A stretch of DNA of 64,000 nt, from the NCBI RefSeq assembly GCF_013307205.1, contig NZ_CP028940.1, positions 2,026,448-2,090,447 of the forward strand, written 5' to 3'. Positions 29,947 to 38,297 of the stretch are shown in pieces. The position numbers and the translations under genes were made by a program. Source of the DNA: Polynucleobacter arcticus (GTDB lineage: Bacteria; Pseudomonadota; Gammaproteobacteria; Burkholderiales; Burkholderiaceae). The notes under the pieces are model-generated. The model was not told the origin of the DNA. It worked only from the letters and a program-made list of their open reading frames with translations, and made no database searches. The stretch's first letter is position 1. Each line of letters opens with the position of its first letter.

Positions 29947-30483
29947 TTAAGATATTTTTATGACAGTCGGTTTTTTGATGCCATCGAGCTTCTCGCTTAA
30001 GGCTTCAACTGCCTTTGTTAATGCGAATAACTCCTGTTCTTTCATCAAATCAATTTTTTGATGAAGAAGCTCTATTTCCAACTCTGCCTTTACATTGACT
30101 TCAAAATCATTATTAGCCTGTTGCCGATCAATTTCTGAAAGTCGATTTTGGCTCATCATAATTGCTGGGGCTGTGTATGCCGCCTGAAAAGAAAGCATTA
30201 AGTTCAGCAAAATAAATGGGTATGGATCCCATGAATTGACGCTATTGATCGAGTTATAAACAATCCAAGCAAATATACAAATACTTTGGATAACGATGAA
30301 CTTCCAAGATCCTACTGTTTTAGCAACGCCATCTGATATTTTCTGACCTGCCGTTAAGGCTCCTATTGGTTGCTGAACGTGCGCAGAAATTGAAATAGGA
30401 ATCGCTTGGCGGTGTCTTCTCCTATGAGCGCGCAGTGCCTCTAATATCTGTAACTCTTGATTCGTGGGTGCGGTGAATGGCAT
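29947..30483 (-). CDS. DUF1003 membrane protein
   Basis: A 178-residue protein. The DUF1003 core has two membrane helices (WKFIVIQSICIFAWIVYN and PYPFILLNLMLSFQAAYTAPAI), then RLSEIDRQQANNDFEVNVKAE and a C-terminal coiled coil. Function unknown. It starts 9 bp upstream of the SRPBCC gene, likely co-transcribed. Confidence 0.88.
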   Translation of the reverse strand: MPFTAPTNQELQILEALRAHRRRHRQAIPISISAHVQQPIGALTAGQKISDGVAKTVGSWKFIVIQSICIFAWIVYNSINSVNSWDPYPFILLNLMLSFQAAYTAPAIMMSQNRLSEIDRQQANNDFEVNVKAELEIELLHQKIDLMKEQELFALTKAVEALSEKLDGIKKPTVIKIS

Positions 30484-30528
30484 GAGCGTTCTCCTAATAT
30501 AGCTCTCTATACTCTACGCCTATAAATG

Positions 30529-30580
30529 AAAAAACCACCCGAAGGTAGTTTTGATACTACTTATTAGCGCGGTGTATGTT
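30529..30580 (-). repeat. Terminator/tRNA-remnant repeat copy 1 (most decayed)
   Basis: A CCACC-CGAA-GGTaG hairpin with flanking A- and T-runs (30529-30551), followed by a poor match to a tRNA 3' end (TTATTAGCGCGGTG). The order and orientation match the better copies further right. On the minus strand it reads remnant then terminator, just past the phosphatase stop at 30608. The terminator part is clear, the tRNA part only suggestive. Confidence 0.5.
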
Positions 30581-30607
30581 CAGCCCAATGTGTTTTGTAA
30601 AAGATGT

Positions 30608-31192
30608 CTATGGTCTAGGGCTTGGATACATTGTGTGTGAAAGATATTCGCCATTTTTATTTACCTTCACTAAAACCATATCACCCACCCCTACAGCCTT
30701 GCCAGTGAACGCCTGAATGTTGACATGATGCGTCACAAGAATGACGGGCACCTGTGATGGCTTACTGAATATATTTTTGATGAGAACTTCTAGCTCTTTA
30801 GTTTGCTTCTTTTCTAAGCCCATGTCGTCAAAAAACGATCCTAGTACCGGCTCAGTTTTTACTGGGCCTTTATTTAGCAGAATCGCTGTATCTAAGCACC
30901 TACACCAAGGGCTACTAAAAACCTGAGCATTCTCCACCCCTTGGTTGCTTAGCCACTCTCCAATTGCCTTGGATTGTTTTTTACCGTAATCACCTAAATT
31001 ACGCTGGGTAGAGCATTGGCCAATCACATACCCTGCAGGATCGCCGAATCCTGGGGCATCAGCGTGGCGCATCATCAAGACGTGCTGGCCATCCCGTAAG
31101 TCACTTACCAAGGATGCGCTGGCTGGATGTATCAGCAACAGATTGCTAATAATAAAAATGGCTAGGGCAATTAATCGACTGGACTGACTCAT
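30608..31192 (-). CDS. Secreted histidine phosphatase
   Basis: About 194 residues from the ATG at 31192; a GTG at 31222 is possible. It has a signal peptide (LIALAIFIISNLLLIHPASA), the catalytic MMRHADAPG motif, SSPWCRCLDTA (substrate Arg) and a second His in VTHHVNIQAF. It is probably a periplasmic phosphoric-ester phosphatase. It is terminated by the composite repeat at 30529. Confidence 0.78.
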   Translation of the reverse strand: MSQSSRLIALAIFIISNLLLIHPASASLVSDLRDGQHVLMMRHADAPGFGDPAGYVIGQCSTQRNLGDYGKKQSKAIGEWLSNQGVENAQVFSSPWCRCLDTAILLNKGPVKTEPVLGSFFDDMGLEKKQTKELEVLIKNIFSKPSQVPVILVTHHVNIQAFTGKAVGVGDMVLVKVNKNGEYLSHTMYPSPRP

Positions 31193-31262
31193 TTGGTTAC
31201 GCTCAATATTGGGGAAGACCACTCATCCTAATTCATGAGCAAAAATCTTGCCGACTTTAAAG

Positions 31263-31293
31263 AAAAATGCCCCGCACTAAACGGGGCATTTTT
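31263..31293. terminator. Rho-independent terminator downstream of sodC
   Basis: Hairpin TGCCCCG-CACTAAA-CGGGGCA with an A-run left and T-run right. On the minus strand it follows the sodC stop; it does not belong to the tRNA-linked repeat family. Confidence 0.88.
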
Positions 31294-31343
31294 AACCTCT
31301 ACCTACCCGAGATGAAATCAACGGGAAGCTAGAACGCTCAACT

Positions 31344-31868
31344 CTATTTGATCAGGCCGCACGCAATTCTGGGACCTGAGTTACCGGCTGGCTGGGATTT
31401 GTAATCATCTGGGTCACGATGAATAACAACTGATCTTCCCAATATTCCAGTGGGTCCATTATTGATAGCAAAGCCACTAAGCTTTGCTGAATACACAGCA
31501 TTCCCATTGGCGTCGGATTTAATGTTGGGCATATCGCCAGCATGATTGTGACCACTTCCCGGCATTCCATGGGCTTTTGCATCTGGGTTGAAGTGTCCAG
31601 CCGCACTCATAGCATCGGGAGCAGAGCAGTCACCCTTTTCATGAACATGAAAACCTTGTTCGGCGTTAGGCTTCAAACCAGAAAAGTTTCCGGTTACCAA
31701 AACATCGCTGCCTTGCCACACAAAATTGACAGTGCCTTTGGTATTAGATCCAGAGCGAGATTCTAAATTAGCAGATGCTTTTTGCCCTGTTCCCTGCTCC
31801 ATTGACTGACAAGCGGCTAGTGACAAAACCGCGAGGGCGCCCACTGATAACGAAATCTTTTTAAACAT
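31344..31868 (-). CDS. sodC: Cu/Zn superoxide dismutase (lipoprotein)
   Basis: A 174-residue protein. The signal ends in the lipobox LAAC (residue about 19), so it is lipid-anchored. Copper and zinc ligands are in GFHVHEKGDCS, AAGHFNPDAKAHG, HNHAGDMPN and VVIHRDPDDY, and the structural disulfide uses Cys in GDCS and IACG. It removes periplasmic superoxide. It lies in the accessory island. Confidence 0.93.
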   Translation of the reverse strand: MFKKISLSVGALAVLSLAACQSMEQGTGQKASANLESRSGSNTKGTVNFVWQGSDVLVTGNFSGLKPNAEQGFHVHEKGDCSAPDAMSAAGHFNPDAKAHGMPGSGHNHAGDMPNIKSDANGNAVYSAKLSGFAINNGPTGILGRSVVIHRDPDDYKSQPAGNSGPRIACGLIK

Positions 31869-32089
31869 GACTTTCTCCTGTTATTAATATTGCCTTTAAG
31901 TAGGCTTAATTCATTCTGGCATAAATAGTCTCGGATTAGTGAAAAATTCTATTTTTAACAGGGCTGATCACTACATCACTATAGGGGTTGGGCCAAAATC
32001 GATTACTGGCATCTGGAGCGGGATGAAGTCAGGCACTCTAGTATTTGGGTTTTGGTATTCTAGGTTTTTTTATTACAGCTTATTTTCCC

Positions 32090-32410
32090 TTGAATATTTA
32101 CTGGATATCACTCTTATTAGCAGGCTTTTTTGAGGTTGGCTGGCCGCTTGGCTTAAAGCTTGCCGATCTTCCCAATATGAAAATATGGGGGATCGCTTTA
32201 GCCGCTATTAGCATGACGCTCAGCGGCCTGCTACTTTGGTTCTCCCTCAAGGAGATTCCGATTGGAACGGCCTATGCCGTATGGACTTCAATTGGTGCTG
32301 TTGGCACTTTCACTATTGGCGTTCTAGTTTTTGGAGACCCCAATATTCCACTTCGCTGGCTTGGCGTTGCCCTCATCCTACTTGGAGTCATTTTCCTAAA
32401 GATGGGCTAG
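32090..32410 (+). CDS. sugE: SugE/Gdx-type SMR transporter
   Basis: A 106-residue four-helix small multidrug resistance protein starting at the TTG 32090 (NIYWISLLLAGFFEVGWPLGLK); the longer frame from 32045 lacks similarity. The central Glu in GFFEVGW (SMR Glu13-equivalent), PIGTAYAVWTSIGAVG and the C-terminal GVALILLGVIFLK match SugE, many of which export guanidinium. Its stop codon overlaps the hairpin of composite repeat copy 2. No guanidine riboswitch was recognisable upstream. Confidence 0.85.
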   Translation: MNIYWISLLLAGFFEVGWPLGLKLADLPNMKIWGIALAAISMTLSGLLLWFSLKEIPIGTAYAVWTSIGAVGTFTIGVLVFGDPNIPLRWLGVALILLGVIFLKMG

Positions 32411-32462
32411 CCTAACAAAGGGCTAATCAGATTCTTGGTTGTTGGGGCAGAGTCAACCCACA
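32408..32462 (-). repeat. Terminator/tRNA-remnant repeat copy 2
   Basis: Hairpin TAGCC-N8-GGCTA (32408-32425), then TTCTTGGTTGTTGGGGCAG and AGTCAACCCAC aligning to the 3' end of the tRNA-Phe gene at 44365 (TTCTTGGTGGCCCGGGGCG, AATCGAACCACCGAC). The hairpin type matches copy 8 rather than the common one. It overlaps the sugE stop. Confidence 0.55.
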
Positions 32463-32472
32463 AGTAAAAAGA

Positions 32473-32500
32473 TTGACATACTTCTGGTTTATCTACTAAT
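32473..32500 (+). promoter_or_regulatory. Candidate promoter for a possible small RNA
   Basis: Perfect -35 TTGACA at 32473-32478, 16-bp spacer, moderate -10 ACTAAT at 32495-32500. No gene follows on the plus strand for more than a kilobase. Confidence 0.35.
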
Positions 32501-32510
32501 CCTAAAAATA

Positions 32511-32667
32511 AGCACGCTATGTGTGCTGCGGAACATTTCTATTGAAGCAAAGCAGATAAAGTGAATTAAGGAATGGTCAAGCAGACATCAGAGGAAACGA
32601 TAAGTAAGAAGTTTTTCTGCTTTCCAACTTACAGTTAGTAATCGCCAAATCTCCATTCCTTACTTTT
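32511..32667 (+). ncRNA. Possible structured small RNA
   Basis: Between sugE and the convergent hydrolase gene there are about 300 bp without a protein gene. A 7-bp hairpin (AGCACGC/GTGTGCT, 32511-32527) is followed by a long-range perfect 10-bp stem: TAAGGAATGG at 32567-32576 with CCATTCCTTA at 32653-32662, extended by further pairs after one mismatch. AGCAGA/TCTGCT (32580/32616) nests inside. With the promoter-like sequence upstream this suggests a folded RNA. It may instead be a decayed regulatory or mobile remnant. Confidence 0.25.
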
Positions 32668-32716
32668 TCGCAATCGCGTTTGCAGGGTCAGCTAAGAGAC
32701 CTCATCCCTTCGAGAG

Positions 32717-33559
32717 CTATTCCCCGATAGTGGATTGAACTTGACCAGTTTTTATCCACTGAATAACTGCTTTTGAGGTCACCTCTTCCCTGCCCCCCAT
32801 TGAATGTAAATGAGTGCCGCCACACACATCCCCTACACCCTCGCCACCCCTAACGGTGATTAAATTATTCTTTGAATATGATCTCACTGTTGAGTAGGGT
32901 GTATGGACGCACTGATCATCTCCATGGTGAACATTGAGTACGGGCGCCTTTAGTGCAGTCATATCAAATGACTCTACAGAATAGCCATAAGATCGATTGC
33001 GAGGACTTGCGTGAGTCATAGCTGCCGAATGAATGCTTCCCTGAATATCGTTTCCTAAATTTTTAGCAAGCCATTTTGATGAGATGGTGCCGTAACTATG
33101 GCCCATTACATAGAACTTGGTAATTCCATATTTTTCTTTTAATAATGCCATTATTTTTTTGACATCATCAGCATGTTTTATAGAGGATCGAAAGTCATCG
33201 TTACAACTCAGCGGAGTATTGCCAGGTGCCATACTATTTTCATCAGTAGGGCAATCCATCACAACAAGGGCTATGCCTGCTTGAGCGAATAGTTCCGTAT
33301 TGTTTTGCAAGTAATTTAAGTTTCTCTTCCAATCGTTTTCTGTCTTAATGTTGGCAATACCAGACCAACCACGATAAAAGAGCAAGGCTGTATCTGATGG
33401 CGCAGAGGGCTTCAGAAGAATTGCCTTTTGCAGAACCGGAGATTTAGAGAAAACTCCCGATTCTCTACCAGTATCCGCCTCTATCAGAATAGGAGTCATT
33501 GTTTGAGCTACCGCAGCATTTAAGAAAACAATCGCAAATACACTGAATAGCCATTTCAT
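32717..33559 (-). CDS. Secreted alpha/beta hydrolase
   Basis: A 280-residue protein with a signal peptide (MKWLFSVFAIVFLNAAVA), the nucleophile elbow VMGHSYGTIS near residue 153, an Asp candidate in VHHGDDQCVH and His in GGTHLHSMGG. Paired Cys (MDCPTD/SCNDD and QCVH/DVCGG) suggest disulfides in the periplasm. Substrate unknown. It is convergent with sugE and the island repeat copy 2. Confidence 0.8.
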   Translation of the reverse strand: MKWLFSVFAIVFLNAAVAQTMTPILIEADTGRESGVFSKSPVLQKAILLKPSAPSDTALLFYRGWSGIANIKTENDWKRNLNYLQNNTELFAQAGIALVVMDCPTDENSMAPGNTPLSCNDDFRSSIKHADDVKKIMALLKEKYGITKFYVMGHSYGTISSKWLAKNLGNDIQGSIHSAAMTHASPRNRSYGYSVESFDMTALKAPVLNVHHGDDQCVHTPYSTVRSYSKNNLITVRGGEGVGDVCGGTHLHSMGGREEVTSKAVIQWIKTGQVQSTIGE

Positions 33560-33757
33560 ATCCCGGCTCCTAGATTAATGATTTAAATAAATTGAGCTGC
33601 CGTGAAAGTCTAACTGATTCTTTAAGTACTCATCTACAGGGTGAAAGAAAAAGTGCTCCGCATAAACCAGAGCAGCGGTTAAATTCGATAGCTCAACCTG
33701 GAATCAACCCGACGTGGGGTAACTGACTCTATTTGCAGTAAGCTGGTAGCTTTCCAT

Positions 33758-34435
33758 GTGAATACGTCAATGAATATTAATTCCGATTTTTCCCAAAAGG
33801 TAGTGCTCAATACCTCAGACTTAGACTGGGACTCTTCTCCTGTACCAGGCGTCGAAAGAAAATATCTCGATCGAATTGGCGATGAGCTTGCGCGAGCCAG
33901 CTCAATTGTTAAATACTCCCCTGAATCCTCTTTTACTGAACATATACATGTGGGTGGAGAAGAAATATTTGTTCTTGAGGGTACATTCTCTGACGAGGGT
34001 GGCGACTATCCATCGGGCACTTATATTCGCAACCCGCCTAGTAGTAAACACACTCCATACTCACAAGAGGGCTGCGTCTTATTTGTGAAGCTAAGACAAT
34101 TTAATGTCCAAGATACTTCCACAGTCAAGATAAATACGGCGACAACCGCCTGGCATCCCGGTTTAGTTCCAGGCCTATCGGTAATGCCGCTTCATGAATT
34201 CGATGGTGTTGGAACTGCTTTAGTTCACTGGGCCCCAAATACAATGTTTAACCCCCATGTTCACCCAGGCGGCGAAGAAATATTGGTTCTCAAAGGAGTA
34301 TTTCATGATGAGCATGGATCTTATCCAACCGGAACATGGATACGCAGCCCTCGCTATAGCAAACATGCGCCCTTCACCAAATCAGAGGGTGCACTCATTT
34401 ATGTAAAAACCGGCCATCTTCATAATCCGCTTTGA
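33758..34435 (+). CDS. Double-cupin protein of the ChrR anti-sigma cupin type
   Basis: A 225-residue protein of two homologous cupin domains. The first has HIHVGGEEIFVLEG near residue 67, the second HVHPGGEEILVLKG near residue 168. Each continues with a DEGG/DEHG, YP(S/T)GTYIR and SKH segment. The pattern resembles the C-terminal cupin of ChrR anti-sigma factors, without its zinc-binding N-terminal domain, so it is not an anti-sigma factor in itself. Metal-dependent function is likely. The start is GTG 33758 or ATG 33770. Confidence 0.82.
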   Translation: MNTSMNINSDFSQKVVLNTSDLDWDSSPVPGVERKYLDRIGDELARASSIVKYSPESSFTEHIHVGGEEIFVLEGTFSDEGGDYPSGTYIRNPPSSKHTPYSQEGCVLFVKLRQFNVQDTSTVKINTATTAWHPGLVPGLSVMPLHEFDGVGTALVHWAPNTMFNPHVHPGGEEILVLKGVFHDEHGSYPTGTWIRSPRYSKHAPFTKSEGALIYVKTGHLHNPL

Positions 34436-34440
34436 TGCAA

Positions 34441-34490
34441 TAAAAAAGCTTGCAGATGGTTTTACTGTTTCTTGATGCCTCAATCTACGC
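34441..34490 (-). repeat. Terminator/tRNA-remnant repeat copy 3 (hairpin lost)
   Basis: The segment ATGGTTTTACTGTTTCTTG followed by ATGCCT closely follows copy 7 at 41183-41206 (TTGGTTTTACTGTTTCTTG, GTGGCC), but the hairpin arm on the left is degraded. On the minus strand it directly overlaps the end of the MAPEG gene (stop at 34485). Confidence 0.45.
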
Positions 34491-34883
34491 AAGTAAATGA
34501 TATAGGGACCATCCCAAATTTATGACTATCAGCGCTATCAGTGTATTGAATGTCAATTTCATGCCAAGCACACGCTTACTAAAGTCTGGCGGAGGTGTAT
34601 TGATCCCAACAACATGAATCAATCGTCCAATAACCAGAGTCATGCCGGGCGTAGCAACCAGCCACCAAGGGGCCCCATTTAACTCTAAGCAAGCAATTAA
34701 AATGATTCCGAACGGAACATACTCAGCAAAATTACCTTGAGCACGAATTGCCCTCTCCAGCTCATCATAACCACCACTTCCTAGGCCAACTTTATTCTTT
34801 CTTCTCAGTCCAATTACGAAAAAGGAGAGCTTGATAAAGATAATAGTTAATGCCGAAGCAATGATTGAGGTAATTAATAGCAT
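34485..34883 (-). CDS. MAPEG-family membrane protein
   Basis: A 132-residue protein from the ATG at 34883; the frame continues to 35018 without similarity. It has four hydrophobic helices, with KVGLGSGGYDELERAIRAQGNFAEYVPFGI near residues 27-56 typical of MAPEG (microsomal glutathione transferase/eicosanoid) proteins. The family often acts on glutathione and lipid peroxides. Stop codon lies inside composite repeat copy 3. Confidence 0.85.
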   Translation of the reverse strand: MLLITSIIASALTIIFIKLSFFVIGLRRKNKVGLGSGGYDELERAIRAQGNFAEYVPFGIILIACLELNGAPWWLVATPGMTLVIGRLIHVVGINTPPPDFSKRVLGMKLTFNTLIALIVINLGWSLYHLLA

Positions 34884-35073
34884 TGAAGATTTCCAGGAGA
34901 TTTTCTTGATACAAGTAGGAAGGGGGGAGAGTCGCCCAAAAGTAGCTTGAGTATATCCTGGTAGCCAGGGACAGAACGTTTGGCTATCACCATGAATGTC
35001 ATTTTGATGACAGATCATCCTCTCGGTTTTCCGTTAGTATGGACACAACCAATCTTCATTTAAGTCAGTAACC

Positions 35074-35997
35074 ATGAAAATTTCAAAAGCGTACAAAGTC
35101 TTGCTGGGCATCATGCTCCTAAGCGCCTCCACTGCGCATGCCCAAAATTTTGCCTCGCAAAATGTTACTGTTGGCTCAGTATCAACATCTTTGAATGTCA
35201 ATGCGATCAACCAATTTAATACCAAGATTGGTTCTGGCGGAAGTTTTAACTGGCAAGATGCCAACATTAATTTCAATAATCGCTATCAGTTAGATGCCAA
35301 CTCAAGCATTGGACTTAACCTTCGTGATGGTTATCAAGATTGGTCTTGGAGCACTGTTAGCGGCTACGGTAATCAAACACCCTGGAAGGCCATTCAAAGT
35401 CCCGGGGTTGGTCTTAGTTATTTTCAAAAACTCGATGCGGGTTGGAGTGCGGGCTTTTCTCCCATCATTGATTGGGTTGCAGAAAATGGTGTTGGTACAG
35501 CTGGCTCGGCCACCTACGGAGCGATAGGTAGCGCCACGAAAAGATACTCTAAAGATCTCACCATTGGCCTTGGTACCGGTGTGTTTCGTCAGATTGATAA
35601 AACCAAAGTCTTTCCTTACCTCTTAATCAACTGGAAGATTGCTGATAAGTGGACTCTAAACAATCCGCTCCCAGCCGGGCCATCTGGTGGCGCTGGACTT
35701 GAACTCTCCTACGCATTAGCAGACAAATGGAGTGTTGCTGGTGGAGCGGCTTATAGATCCTATCGCTTCAGATTAAGCAACTCTAATTACACTCCCAATG
35801 GCATTGGTCAAAATAGCTTTATCCCCATCTTCACTCGCCTAAGCTACTCCATTGATAAAAGTAGTAGCGCTGACTTGTACCTAGCGGCCAATACTGGTGG
35901 AAAACTATCGATAACCAGTGCCAGTGGGGCAACGCCATACAGCACTAGCTATCAAACCGGTATAGCGATGGCTCTATCACTCACTACGAGGTTTTAA
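35074..35997 (+). CDS. Predicted outer-membrane beta-barrel protein
   Basis: A 307-residue secreted protein: signal peptide (KVLLGIMLLSASTAHAQ), many alternating aromatic/polar strands and a C-terminal phenylalanine (SLTTRF), the typical barrel assembly signal. The overall pattern resembles DUF6268-type outer-membrane proteins. It diverges from the MAPEG gene. Function unknown. Confidence 0.7.
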   Translation: MKISKAYKVLLGIMLLSASTAHAQNFASQNVTVGSVSTSLNVNAINQFNTKIGSGGSFNWQDANINFNNRYQLDANSSIGLNLRDGYQDWSWSTVSGYGNQTPWKAIQSPGVGLSYFQKLDAGWSAGFSPIIDWVAENGVGTAGSATYGAIGSATKRYSKDLTIGLGTGVFRQIDKTKVFPYLLINWKIADKWTLNNPLPAGPSGGAGLELSYALADKWSVAGGAAYRSYRFRLSNSNYTPNGIGQNSFIPIFTRLSYSIDKSSSADLYLAANTGGKLSITSASGATPYSTSYQTGIAMALSLTTRF

Positions 35998-36011
35998 TGG
36001 CGTCTATAAAC

Positions 36012-36185
36012 TTATTTAGGAACATTGATATATTCAAAAGGACAGTGGCGACACGCGTTACCACAGCAAACTCCACGCTTTAAGTGGGCCTGGCTTGTGA
36101 GCACTTGATATCCTGAAACAGGGTCAATATAAGTTGCTTGTCCATTCTCGCAGGCAATGCGATGGAGATCTTCAATACTTTGCAT
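36012..36185 (-). CDS. DUF5522-like small cysteine-rich protein
   Basis: A 57-residue protein, below the usual size cutoff: MQSIEDLHRIACENGQ, then YIDPVSGYQVLTSQAHLKR, then GVCCGNACRHCPFEY near the C-terminus. The CCxxxCRHCP motif is a known DUF5522 signature and a likely metal site. It is convergent with the outer-membrane protein gene (14-bp gap). Confidence 0.82.
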   Translation of the reverse strand: MQSIEDLHRIACENGQATYIDPVSGYQVLTSQAHLKRGVCCGNACRHCPFEYINVPK

Positions 36186-36263
36186 AATTTCATTTTATTC
36201 ATTTTTTACCCAATGAACATCACTATCGAGTGAAGTTAAGAGCAACGCAGCCCCGAATAAATC

Positions 36264-36330
36264 AAAAACCACCCGAAGGTGGTTTTAGTGTTTCTTAGCA
36301 GCATGGGCGCGATTGAATTGGGGCTGAAGA
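36264..36330 (-). repeat. Terminator/tRNA-remnant repeat copy 4
   Basis: Hairpin AAACCACC-CGAA-GGTGGTTT (36267-36286), then TTTCTTAGCAGCATGGGCGC and GATTGAATTGGGGC, which align to the tRNA-Phe 3' half (TTTCTTGGTGGCCCGGGGCG, GAATCGAACCACC). It lies 18 bp beyond the patatin stop and can terminate it. On the minus strand the loop is cUUCGg, a stable tetraloop. Confidence 0.7.
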
Positions 36331-36347
36331 TATTTGATCCCGCCCAA

Positions 36348-37451
36348 TTAAGACCAAAAAGCTTTCATCATTGGAGCATCCGCAATGCCTCTATCCCATC
36401 CTAATTTCAAATAGGCGCCAATCCATTTAGGGTCGATGAGATTTTCAACTTTCGTAATTCCAGGGGGAATGCCCGCTACGATGTGCTTAGTTTTAGTTCC
36501 GGCCGCCTCTAAATCCTTTACCTCCTGATTTACCGTATTTGGTAAGTCAGATAAACGCAGGCCTTGCTTTTGTTCGTTCTTAGTGCCATCGCCCAAAGAG
36601 AAAACTAGGGCTCGTTTCACTCCGGCTATCACATCACTATGTGTACTAGTTTGAAAAATACCCCCATCCATACAGATACGATTTTTTACAAATGTTGGTC
36701 CTACCTGTCCAGGCGCTGACGAACTGGCAGATGCTGCAACATTGATGGGTACATTATCTTTATGCGAAACCACCAAACGCTCACCAGTAAAGCAATCAAT
36801 TGCGGTTGTGTACATTGCTGGAGATGGCCACTTGGTCATTGCGATAATTTTCTCGACGACCTTGTATTGCTTATCCACTCCATTGGGGTTAAGTGAAGCC
36901 ATTGCAGCTTTGCCGATTCGCTGGATAGTTGCTGGAGTCCCGTCTGAAGCCGCTAATGCTGTAGCCATAGCCCTCTTTTGAGAGTCATTAGATTGCAAGG
37001 CTGGAACCAGCTCAGCAAATATTTTTGGGAAGTCATTAAAAAAATCCATCTCATCGACAATTAACCAAAGACGGCCACCGGTTAACATTGATCCAAATAT
37101 TGACCCAGCCGATGTTCCAACAATCACATCGGCATTTCCTAAGTCAACGCCATTTTTTCTAAGCGCGTTAAAGTAGCCCGCATAAAAACCCAGTAGTGGT
37201 GTGCCGCCACCACCCAAAGCAATGCCCCTTTCCTTTCCTTTACCAGGAGGATTCTTATAGGGAATGGGGTGAGCCAAACCATCATTCCATTTAGCAGTCG
37301 TCTCTATATCTTGCTTTGCCTCAATTGATTGGACCTCAGCAATTGTTTTCTTAGATACAGTTGATGGCTGAGCAAATGCCTGAGAGCTAGCTACGGCAGC
37401 CGCTCCAATAGCAGAAGTCTTTAAGAAATTGCGACGGGAAGATTGGGTCAT
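36348..37451 (-). CDS. Patatin-like phospholipase with Tat signal
   Basis: A 367-residue protein. The Tat signal is SRRNFLKTSAIGAAAVASSQAFA. The patatin domain has the oxyanion block GGGGTPLLGFYAG near residue 80, the nucleophile GTSAGS near residue 112 and the catalytic Asp in MDGGIFQTS near residue 258. It is a predicted periplasmic or secreted lipid acyl hydrolase. Terminated by repeat copy 4. Confidence 0.88.
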   Translation of the reverse strand: MTQSSRRNFLKTSAIGAAAVASSQAFAQPSTVSKKTIAEVQSIEAKQDIETTAKWNDGLAHPIPYKNPPGKGKERGIALGGGGTPLLGFYAGYFNALRKNGVDLGNADVIVGTSAGSIFGSMLTGGRLWLIVDEMDFFNDFPKIFAELVPALQSNDSQKRAMATALAASDGTPATIQRIGKAAMASLNPNGVDKQYKVVEKIIAMTKWPSPAMYTTAIDCFTGERLVVSHKDNVPINVAASASSSAPGQVGPTFVKNRICMDGGIFQTSTHSDVIAGVKRALVFSLGDGTKNEQKQGLRLSDLPNTVNQEVKDLEAAGTKTKHIVAGIPPGITKVENLIDPKWIGAYLKLGWDRGIADAPMMKAFWS

Positions 37452-37497
37452 ATCAGCTCCGGTAGTGATTAATCAATTTATAGCAGATTCATCAATG

Positions 37498-37540
37498 AAA
37501 AAACCACCCGAAGGTGGTTTTGGTATTTATTGTTGTCCAA
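37498..37540 (-). repeat. Terminator/tRNA-remnant repeat copy 5
   Basis: Perfect CCACC-CGAA-GGTGG hairpin with A- and T-runs (37498-37521), followed by TATTTATTGTTGTCC, a weak match to the TATTTCTTGGTGGCC junction of the tRNA-Phe gene. The tRNA-derived part is largely lost. Confidence 0.55.
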
Positions 37541-37567
37541 AATGAAGTCAAGCTTTTCGTTAGCTGA

Positions 37568-37720
37568 TTATCTACCCTGACAAGCAAGGGGCATCTCCCA
37601 TAAAGGCTTGTCTTGGCTATAGTCACAATTCACACCCACTGGCGATGTTGTACTCGCAAGACAGTCACTCAATGCTAGGGCGAGCAGGGCTGAACTGCAT
37701 GTTGTAAGCAAATTTTTCAT
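37568..37720 (-). CDS. Small predicted lipoprotein (50 residues)
   Basis: MKNLLTTCSSALLALALSDC forms a signal peptide with a plausible lipobox Cys at residue 20. The mature part ends CDYSQDKPLWEMPLACQGR with two Cys for a disulfide. A ribosome site lies just upstream of the start codon in minus sense. Family unknown. Confidence 0.6.
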   Translation of the reverse strand: MKNLLTTCSSALLALALSDCLASTTSPVGVNCDYSQDKPLWEMPLACQGR

Positions 37721-37784
37721 CTTTATCACCAGTAATTAATTCATATGAGTTTAAATGGTAAAGCCTGCCTGAGGATTTCTGGCT

Positions 37785-38246
37785 CTATCTGTAGGCCTGA
37801 TAGACCGAAGATACCCCATTTAATCCGATCAATAAAACATCATATGAATCTTTTCTACCCTTGTATTCAGAGCCATCCATACCTGGAGAGCCGATTGGCA
37901 TCGCAGGAACAGCAAGCCCAATTGCTTTAGGCTTCTCAGCCAGAAGCCGCTTGATTTCTTTAGCGGGTACATGCCCTTCAATGGCATAACCACCTATTAG
38001 AGCTGTATGGCAAGAACCAAATTGAATGGGTATGCCCAACTTCTTTCTTATTTCATCGTTACCTTCTGAATAAGCTTTGACAGTAAATCCATTTTTCTCA
38101 ACATGCTCAGCCCAATCTTTACAGCATCCACAGGTTGGACTTTTCCACATCGTAATTAAAGGCTTCTCAACCACAGCAAAACTCAATGTAGGCAATAAAA
38201 CTAAACCTAGTGAAATAAGCCTTCTTTGCTGATTTATTAATTTCAT
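37785..38246 (-). CDS. DUF411 metal-binding protein
   Basis: A 153-residue secreted protein with the DUF411 signature MWKSPTCGCCKDWAEHVE near residues 33-50, plus GSCHTALIGGYAIEGHVPAKEI and GMDGSEYKG. DUF411 genes often sit in copper- or other metal-resistance loci. It is 51 bp downstream of the membrane protein gene at 38298, same strand, suggesting joint function. Confidence 0.9.
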   Translation of the reverse strand: MKLINQQRRLISLGLVLLPTLSFAVVEKPLITMWKSPTCGCCKDWAEHVEKNGFTVKAYSEGNDEIRKKLGIPIQFGSCHTALIGGYAIEGHVPAKEIKRLLAEKPKAIGLAVPAMPIGSPGMDGSEYKGRKDSYDVLLIGLNGVSSVYQAYR

Positions 38247-38297
38247 ATTAACTGTCCCTTTCTTTTAATAAAGGCTGCCCTTGCGGGCAAACCTTTA

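Noticed and set aside
31920..32089. Possible guanidine riboswitch upstream of sugE
   Set aside because: None of the guanidine-I, -II (ACGR loop hairpins) or -III conserved segments could be matched convincingly; only short chance resemblances were found.
32511..32667. 6S RNA gene
   Set aside because: The fold and gene context (no zapA or 5-formyltetrahydrofolate cyclo-ligase neighbour) do not match 6S RNA; listed only as an unspecified RNA candidate.
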